Source: Desmodesmus armatus (taxonomy: Eukaryota > Chlorophyta > Chlorophyceae > Sphaeropleales > Scenedesmaceae). Taken from it: a stretch of 64,000 nucleotides of DNA. The notes beneath the pieces were generated by a model. The model searched no databases. It was not told where the DNA came from and worked only from the letters and a program-made list of their open reading frames with translations. The stretch lies in assembly GCA_007449985.2 (NCBI GenBank), contig VIIQ02000737.1, forward strand, positions 124,001-188,000. The letters are read 5' to 3'. This document shows positions 55,039 through 64,000 of the stretch, in pieces; the first letter of the stretch is position 1; the number at the start of each line of letters is the position of its first letter. The position numbers were made by a program, and so were the translations under genes.

Positions 55039-56733
55039 TCACCACAAGTTGTACTCGCCAAACGCCCCTATCGGCTGCCTGTACCACGTGCTGGTGCTGA
55101 CCCACAACAGCAGCAGCGGCAAGTCTAACAGGACGTGCAGGTACAGCAGCCGGCTGCCAAGGAAGGCCCAAGTGCAGCTTGGTGCATATTCCAAAGGCAT
55201 CCTGCCCTGCTGCCAGTGCGCACCAGGACCGTGCCACCAGCGCCACTTGCTGTGCTGCTCGGCCAGCACCGCACAGAACAAGATCAGCAGCACACCCACC
55301 CACAACGTCAGGGAAGTCACAACTGCCATGCACTGCCCCATCAGCAGCGACTCACACTCACACCCCGATAACACACCACCACCGCCACCGGCGCTGCTGC
55401 TGCTGCTGCTGCTGCCACTGGTGCTGTTCATCCATCCACCCAGGGTGCTGTTCATCCATCCACCCAGGGTGCTGTCGGAAGTGCCAGGAATGCATGCTGC
55501 TGCGATGCGGTCAGCCAGAGGCACCCACTGCTCCTCCTGCAGCCCCGATGCCCCCACCACATTCACTGCTGCTGCGCCCGCAGCCCCCGCTGCTGCCTTC
55601 CAACCACTGACCACTGCAGCACTGCTGGCCGAAAGCCCTGTGATCGTATCCAACGTAGCCCCCAGTGACTGAATGAAGGCTGCATCTGCAGGGCTGTTCT
55701 GAAGGTGTGTGCACAGCGGCTGCACCCACATTGTGCACAGCCACAGGCAGAAGCAGCCGCAGACAACGGCCAGATCCTGCCAGGGCAGCCTGTGCATGAG
55801 TGCCGCCATCATGGGCCATGTGACACCCATTTTGAACAGCAAGATGAGGGCATGGTGGCCCCACAGCCAGCTGATCGGCACAGCTGACAGGAACTGGGGC
55901 ATGCTGGTGGCCATCTGCGGCAAAGGCAGGGGGTGAGGGATTGGGCGTGAGTGTTGAAGCATAAGCGCAGGGTGTAGGCGAGCGCGGTTGACAACGGCAC
56001 AAGCAAGGTGTGTTGGGCAGGAGACAGGAGAGGCGGGTGGGAAGGAAAGAATGCTCACTGCCGGTGAGATGCATGCTTGCAACCGCTAGCAAGAGCAGGA
56101 GTGGGTGGTGTGTCAATGGCTCAACCTGCAGCATGAAATGCTGTGATGAACAGGGGAGGGTGGTGGGAACAATGACGCAATGCCAGCACAACAGCACGCA
56201 CCATGATGCTGATTGCTGCCAGGTTGCTCCACATGACCAGGCGCCGGTACCGCAGCGACTGTGCATGGCACAGCCACATGAACACGCAACTCAACGCGCA
56301 CAGCACAGCAGCACCTGCAGCAAACGGCAGACAAATAGCAGTAGTGGATGCCAGGCGCATGCGCAGCAAATATATACTTTCCAAATGACCAGACAGAGGA
56401 GAGGAGCACCCCAACATGCCGCAACACCACACTGCAGACAAACCAAGCCAAGCCCGCCTGAACATGCAAGACCAGGGTGAGTCACTGGCCCAGCACAAGA
56501 GCAGCACACTGCTTACCAGCGGCACAGCATGCTGCAAACATCTGATCATGTTTGATGCTGCGCCTGGCATTCCCGATGAGCAGGAACGCCTTGAGGGCGC
56601 AGGAAGCTACGTCATAAGCTCGGCAGCTCGCTGCCTGCTGTGACCAGTACACGTCCAGCCATCCAGTGCCTGGATGACTGCGGTTGGGGCTGTTGAAGCG
56701 GGTGTTAAACGTGTTCCAAGCTGCAAGACTCAT
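55039..56733 (-). CDS. Multi-pass membrane protein, unknown family
   Basis: Proposed exons (minus): 56733-56517, 56314-56202, 56125 to about 56084, and 55914-55039, about 415 aa. ATG 56733 (MSLAAWNTFNTRFNSP) is preferred; in-frame ATGs at 56826 and 56835 would add a Ser/Thr-rich stretch. Hydrophobic segments: AAVLCALSCVFMWLC, LAAISIM with PLLLLLA, WLWGHHALILLFKMGVTW, DLAVVCGCFCLWLCTMWV, VVTSLTLWVGVLLILFCAVL and LLYLHVLLDLPLLLLWVST. A long lumenal or extracellular loop contains a perfect octapeptide duplication (STLGGWMN twice) and a poly-Ser tract. The exon 3 donor is weak: GCG|GTTGCA keeps phase, whereas GGCA|GTGAGC looks better as a donor but breaks phase. I do not recognise a family. Confidence 0.6.
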
Positions 56734-56835
56734 TGTCGGAACGGCTTGAGGTGCCTGAGGTGCTTTGTGACCAGACTTGCTGCTACTGCTGCAGGTGCTG
56801 GTGCTGGTGCTGGTCGTGTGCTCCATCTGGATCAT

Positions 56836-57931
56836 GCACAACGGCACCTATTCAGAAATCGGCAACAACATCATCTGTCTTGGGCGCCTGGTACGTGCGA
56901 ATCACGTCCGGTTGCTGTCCATCAGCGCTGATTTGCAATCACAAAGGTTCAGTGGGTAGGTGATGGGAACAATGTTCCGCTGCGTTATCCGTGTGTCTGG
57001 TAGAAAGATGTGGCCGTGATTGTCACTGAATGACAGAGCTTGCTGCTCCCTAGGGATCTAGGGCAGTGATTGAACCCAACCAAGTGACCCTGTTAAGACA
57101 TGTGTCACACAGCTCAGAGCTCCAAAGCTAGGCTGACCAAAACATGGCTAGTCTTACTCAAAAACACTACATGCCATCTCATCGTTTGCACAGCGCTTCT
57201 ACATGCCACCCTCCCCCCCCGCCGCCAACCCCCCATCCCACCCCTCCCACCCTCCCTGCTGGTGGTGTGCCTGCCTAGCTTAGCGCCTTGCTTACTGCAC
57301 CAGACACACAGGGCGGACGAAGCGGTACCTTCAATGAACACTACTGAGCACATTAGTCAGCTAAAACAGCCATTTGTCATCAGGGTTTGAGACTCAGCTT
57401 TCCAGTTGCACCCAGGAGAGAGTCGCACCCAGGAGAGAAAGTGTCAAGGTGCCGGTGTCCCCCTAATCTCAGTCTTTCCGAGGCTGCACAGGCTGGTCAG
57501 CACATTACTGTCCTGTCCAGGCTGTTGACAGGGATCTGTGGGCTGAGCGCACATTGTCAGTAGGACACGTTCCATAGCCGTTCAGGCGGCGCTGTAGAGT
57601 GAAAAGCAGCTTGGTGAGTCCTCCACAACGATTGTCCGGTCCTCTCCAACAAGGCAGGTTGGAGCCTTGGTTGCTTGCGTATAGCAGACGGTATTTTCAT
57701 TTCAGATGACGTTGGTTGCTCAGCGGTGCGGCAGGGTCCTGTCCTGGCAAAGCAGCAGAGCACCTGTCGATCTGGACCTGGTGCTTTGTGGGTGTTTTGT
57801 GGCCTCAGCTTGCTGCATGCAGCCGTTGCGCCCCATAGACGCTTCATGGTTCGCCAAGCTCCCACTTACTGGTATACCTGCTGCCTGTCCTGCAGGCTTT
57901 GCACACAGCCTGTGTCAGCAGCAGCGGCAGA
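56836..57931. other. Intergenic region between divergent genes
   Basis: Divergent spacer between the membrane protein (minus) and the complex I subunit (plus). A CTG tract near 56780-56810 lies upstream in antisense ORFs that I do not accept. cacccaggagagagtcgcac with a second cacccaggagag at about 57408-57440 is a small duplication. No other feature is supported. Confidence 0.45.
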
Positions 57932-59778
<1,847 letters not shown>

Positions 59779-60512
59779 AATCAGGCCGTAACAGTGTCAG
59801 TCTACAGCAGTGCTTGCAGGATTGTTTGGGTTGTGAGTGCGCACAGCAGTCTCAAGGCAGTAGCAGCTGTGCTGCATGGCTTAACAAGTTGAGCTTGATT
59901 GGCTTTTGGTTGCCATGTGGTCCAGGAAGGTGTTGGTTGCAGCATGGCCTGAAGTTTGAGCATGGCTTGACATCTGAGCACAGCGACACGTTTATGGGGC
60001 ATCCTAGGCCTCGGGTCACCTGCTGCACTTTGCACGACGACGTATGCCATCTTCTTGCCAGGGGTGTTTGTGTCTTGTGCACAGGTTGTCCTGTGAGCAG
60101 GACGGTGTTTGACTGTTCCTGCTCTTTGCAGGGGACAGCAGGCTGTCATATGTACTATAGTAACATCTACTATGTGAAAGGATCATGTAGAGGTCACGTT
60201 GGAGTGTTGGTGTGTGTGCTTGTGCTAGTTCTACCTTGGGGCAGTACAGCCTTACCCATCACATTGCAAGATGGGTCTGCTTGCTTCCCAACATGTGGGG
60301 CTGGTATGTCAATGTAAACATGTGAGATACGTGATGGATTGGGGCCGTCATGATTTCACAAGCTTCACTTACGTGCAAGCTTCACAACCAGCCCACAATC
60401 ACACACAGGAAAGCTGACACATGCAGACAACATGCACAACAGCATGAGAAACTGGCAGTGTAGCAGTACAAGCGAGACTCTTTGAAAAGACTTCCCAATC
60501 TGTGTGCACATG
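59779..60512. other. Convergent intergenic region
   Basis: Between the 3' ends of the complex I subunit gene and the TraB gene. No coding or RNA feature seen. Confidence 0.5.
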
Positions 60513-63500
60513 TCACACGTTGAGCAGCTCATCAACCTTCCCAGGTGCCGCCAAGCTGGCCTGCCATGCCTTGCACATGCCGCGTACGTGCGCACTGCCC
60601 ACCACTGCAACAACAGCAGAGGGGCCCTGCAGTGGTGCATAAGCACCATCACCCCCACCCTGTGGTGCGCTGCTGGCTGTCTCTCCCTGGGGCATCAGAT
60701 AGCGCCAGATCAACTGGCCATCCACGTCCTGCAATGCGTCATGCAAAACAACAAGTCAGGCTCCAACCTTGCAATGTTGTTCAACCTGGTAAGGTAATGC
60801 AGTAGTTGAGACGCACACAGGATTGCCGCACTGCTGTTCTGCCCTCCTGTCAGTATGCCAGGTTGTGTTAGCAACTACTTAAAAAAAACGCAAATAACCA
60901 CCGTGGGCCAACATGCAAGCTCGTTTCAGGGGGACAGCACCTGCGAAGAACTGCTGACCACAGCATACAGTGCCAGTGTGGCAATTGCATGAAGTGCATG
61001 TCTGAGCCACTAACTTCGTTGACTAATGGTTGACTAACCGTCCCCTCCACATGTCAGCTCACCTCCTCTGCCACAAATGCTGGCGCATTGCTGTTTGCAC
61101 CCGTGGCGGTAGCAGCCAGCACCCGGGCCATGAAAGCATCTCGCTCTGCAATGAGCGCTGCCTCAGCTCCTGGCCACTTCAACAGAGCGTCTTCACCCCA
61201 CACAAAGAAAGGCTTGTCAAGGTTGGACTGCAGCAACACACGCGACACCGTGGTTTGGGATGGAAAAACAGCAGGGGTCAGTGTGTCAGAAGCTGTTGCT
61301 GATACGTTCCCAACAGTCTTGATTGGGAGTCCCCTTGAACAGTGAGCAGCACCGTGAAAGCAGGCTAGCCAGCGCTGTTGACTGAATGAGTGCAAGACTG
61401 TTTGACTGGGCGGATTGTTGGCCGACTTGCAGTCGGCATGAGGCGCAAGCCCACAAATGCTGTGACAGCAGATTGCTGGCACACGGTCGGGAGAGGAAAG
61501 TGGTGCGCAAGTGTGGTGGTGGGCTTGAATGGGGGCGTCCAAGCCCGGCTGGAGTAGGGAAGTGTGGGAGTGAGGCATGAGGTTTTGCAGTGTTGGTGGT
61601 GGTGTGGGGCTTGGAAGCAACATACGGAGAGCCCTCACCTGCAGTGGCTCCTTGATGGCGACAACCTCCTCCACCTCCTCGCCAGAAAGCTGCCCAAAGC
61701 GCCACACCTCAACGAACGGCCCCAGCACAGGCCAAGCCAGCGCCAGCGCAGCAGCAGCGGCGCCACCCACGATCCCAGCGTCACCGGCAGCAGTGCTGCC
61801 TGTCACTGCTGCTGCTGCTGCCTCGACATCAGGCAGCACGTGGGTGGCAGCTGACACAATGCCAGCCGCCAGCACACCCAGTGCTGCCACCAGACGGCCA
61901 CCGCTTGCACCGGAGATAGCTGCTGCAAGGCGGCGCTGACTGACGTCAGTGGGCCGGTCACCTGGCCCAGCGGGTGACACAGCCGGCAGGAACTTCAATG
62001 TGAAAATGATGAGCCAAAAGCACAGATGTTCTTTGTCTTGGAAACATCCCGGACCAGTGGTGCGCATATGGAGTGGTGCGCATATGCAGTGGTGAGGTGA
62101 CTGTAGTACGTGGGAGTGTGGCGTTAGCTGGGAGCATGTAGTGCAGTGCTTTCTGGCTGCTTGTGGAGCATCTCATGGTGCTATTGATGGTACCACCAAC
62201 TCGAAGAAGGGCGCCTTCTTGACGCAAGGCGAGCGCGACACTGTAAACCAGGTGAAACTGCAGCCCTTGCTCCAGTTTCTGCAGACTCTGTGCTCAACCC
62301 TAAATGCTAACTTCTAAACCCTAGGACTCACCCAGCAGCACTTGTTGACTGCCAACTTCCGTAGCTGCCTGCATGGCTGCACGCCATGCTGCCCCAGGGC
62401 TGATGCCAACCTGGTCACCTGCACAAAATGAAAATACAGTTCCACACATGAATCACACAGCTTTGGATGGCCCATCAGTGAGACATTGGCTGGATGCACT
62501 CCCTGTGTCTACATATACAGCATAAATCGTCACAGGAGCCACGCGTGCGAACTGCTCACAGGAGCACGCTGACCTGAGGAGCTCTCTTCTGTTCACTTGT
62601 TGCCCATGATAGCCCCATTTTGCATACAGCAGTTGCGGCGTCTACAACCTTCAAGAGATGCATGCGACACCCAGTAACAAACAGATGTGCTCGCACCTGC
62701 TGTTGATTGCAGCTTGGAGTAGAGGCCTGTCATCAGCTGTGCAAAGGTGTCTGCCACAGGGTTGGCCGGCAGTTGGCTGCTGGTGTCATCTGCAACCTCA
62801 GCCTGACTCCACAGCCTGACATTGGTCCTGCAGTACACAGGAGGGAGGCATGTGTGTGTTAGGCACAGAGGTTACATGTGTAGATAGCACCTTATGAACA
62901 TGCAAGTCATAACCCCTGCCGACACAAGCTATCACTGCACGGCCTCACAATGAACAAACCCGTCACCCAGCTTCTTTGTAGTTTATCCCGGCATGCAGAC
63001 AGCTCAGGCAACGATAGCAGCTGGTCACCAACTATTGCAGCTGGAGAGCAGCACGAACACGCAAGCAGCATAGAACTTACTGCTGATCCCAGCCCTGTGC
63101 TGGGCCCAGCACGCGCTCCGCCTGGCGAGCAGCCCGTACAGCAGCCAGCCGCTCTGCTGCCTCTGCTGGGAGCAACATGCCAGGGCTTAGCTGCACGCTG
63201 CTTCGCTGCGGCTTGAAGCTGTCGATGCCTAGCCCCTCGCCATCAACCGCACTGCTCTCAAGCCCCGAAACGAACGCCGGGTCAGCTGCACGACGGCAGC
63301 GGACGAGTGCCTCAACGCGGCCAGACTCGACGCCAGAAAAGTCGACAACGATCTGCTCTGGATCGGCAAACTTGGCCGCAAGCTCACGACGGAGTTTGAG
63401 GTACAGCGTCAAGCTGTTGTCGCCAGTTTCCGTCTTTGGCTTCTCCTGCTCTTCCTCGTCCTTCTTTTCGTCCTGCTTGTCGCTGCTGTCTGCTTCGAGC

Positions 63501-64000
63501 TTTGCCTTGCTCTCAGCAGCTGCAGCCTCTAGCAAGCTTGTCACAACCTGCTGCAGGGAGTCTGCACTGGGAGCACCTGCAAGGGTGGGTGTGGCCGGTG
63601 CACACATGCACAGCACATCAGCTTCCTAAAGGGGCTATCTCGTGTGATATGGTCAGTGCGCACCACTTGCCTGCTGCATGTACATGCCTTCTGCGTCATG
63701 CGTCATGGCATTGAGCCATGCCAGTCGCCGTTTGCTGCGTGGGACATCAACCAACATGACCGCAGCAGTGTGCATCATGCAGGCTGCGCAGTAGTAGGCG
63801 CCAGAACACCCAGCATGCACCTCAGGCTGCCATGTGCATGCATGCATGCACGCATGTCTGCATGCTGCTCCTGAGGGACTAATCATACGCCACTGGGCAT
63901 TATAACGATGTTTTCCCGCTCTTTTGCTCACCTGGCATGCTCTTGATGCTGCTGTCCAGTCGCACTTCCATGCTGCTTATGAGGGGCAGCACACGCGGCC
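60513..64000 (-). CDS. TraB-domain protein, partial (5' end beyond window)
   Basis: TraB/PrgY-related family of conserved eukaryotic and bacterial proteins, some organellar; biochemical role not settled. Exons seen (minus): 63932 to beyond 64000, 63576-63081, 62827-62697, 62418-62332, 61961-61639, 61227-61063 and 60728-60513, all in phase. Words: DSSIKSMPGAPSADSLQQVV, PEQIVVDFSGVESGRVEALV, VADTFAQLMTGLYSKLQ, VGISPGAAWRAAMQAATEVG, QQVLLGDRPTDVSQRRLAAA (the LGDRP motif), a Gly/Ala-rich hydrophobic region with AALGVLAAGIVSAATHVLP and ALALAWPVLGPFVEVWRFG, KPFFVWGEDALLKWPG, IAERDAFMARVLAA and SAVVAVVGSAHVRGMCKAWQ near the end. An acidic Lys/Glu-rich linker (SSDKQDEKKDEEEQEKPKTE) interrupts the N-terminal part. 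The hydrophobic tract suggests membrane attachment. The N-terminus, and so any transit peptide, is missing. Confidence 0.88.
62282..62326. repeat. Degenerate telomere-like repeat in TraB intron
   Basis: caaccctaaatgctaacttc followed by taaaccctagg, directly beside the donor at 62331. Weak but similar to the CAT intron cases. Confidence 0.4.

Noticed and set aside
56674..56959. Plus-strand ORFs with a Leu/Val-rich hydrophobic run
   Set aside because: The run comes from a CTG repeat antisense to the Ser/Thr/Cys tract upstream of the membrane protein.

Overview
This window reads as nuclear DNA of a green alga, most likely a chlorophycean (Chlamydomonadales type). The reasons are tandem PSBS genes, genes split into many short exons, intron borders almost always GTGNGN...TGCAG, very abundant CAG/CTG repeats coding for polyGln/Ala/Ser, and plant-type TTTAGGG repeats scattered in introns. 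Base composition is mid-range, and a Dunaliella- or Haematococcus-like species is possible. That is inference; no species is proven by the sequence. All genes were read by hand from splice borders, reading-frame phase and recognised protein motifs.

Layout, left to right. 1-7.6 kb: two tandem PSBS genes (PSII 22 kDa photoprotection protein, minus strand) on a roughly 4.0 kb duplication unit, with a polyGln gene fragment between them. 8.98-13.4 kb: a D-lactate dehydrogenase (minus, 9 exons), head-to-head with a PP2C protein phosphatase (13.4-17.8 kb, plus). 18.3-22.1 kb: a WRAP53/TCAB1-like WD40 telomerase Cajal-body protein (minus, 8 exons). 22.4-27.2 kb: a membrane-anchored GDA1/CD39 apyrase (minus, 9 exons). 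About 27.9-28.6 kb: a small Pro/Glu-rich gene (plus). 29.95-38.9 kb: a cationic amino-acid transporter (plus, 18 exons including 14- and 20-nt microexons). 38.9-43.1 kb: gene-poor DNA with a three-copy tandem repeat. 43.1-48.4 kb: a large low-complexity Gln/Ser/Ala protein gene (minus) whose frame is broken about six times. 48.8-49.6 kb: a tentative minus-strand gene. 49.6-53.2 kb: a DCN1-like cullin neddylation factor (minus, 9 exons). 55.0-56.8 kb: an unrecognised membrane protein (minus). 57.9-59.8 kb: the PSST/NDUFS7 subunit of mitochondrial complex I (plus). 60.5-64.0 kb: a TraB-domain protein (minus), cut by the right edge.

The genes do not form a pathway; this is an ordinary mosaic of photosynthesis, fermentation, signalling, transport, ubiquitin-like regulation and respiration genes. 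The unusual material lies in introns and intergenic DNA. First, in five genes a fragment containing an exon edge and its splice site has been tandemly amplified inside the adjoining intron. Second, a short repeated element occurs twice, each copy bounded by perfect 16-18 bp direct repeats that look like target-site duplications. Third, telomere-like repeats cluster in the transporter introns. These are the best candidates for something undescribed.
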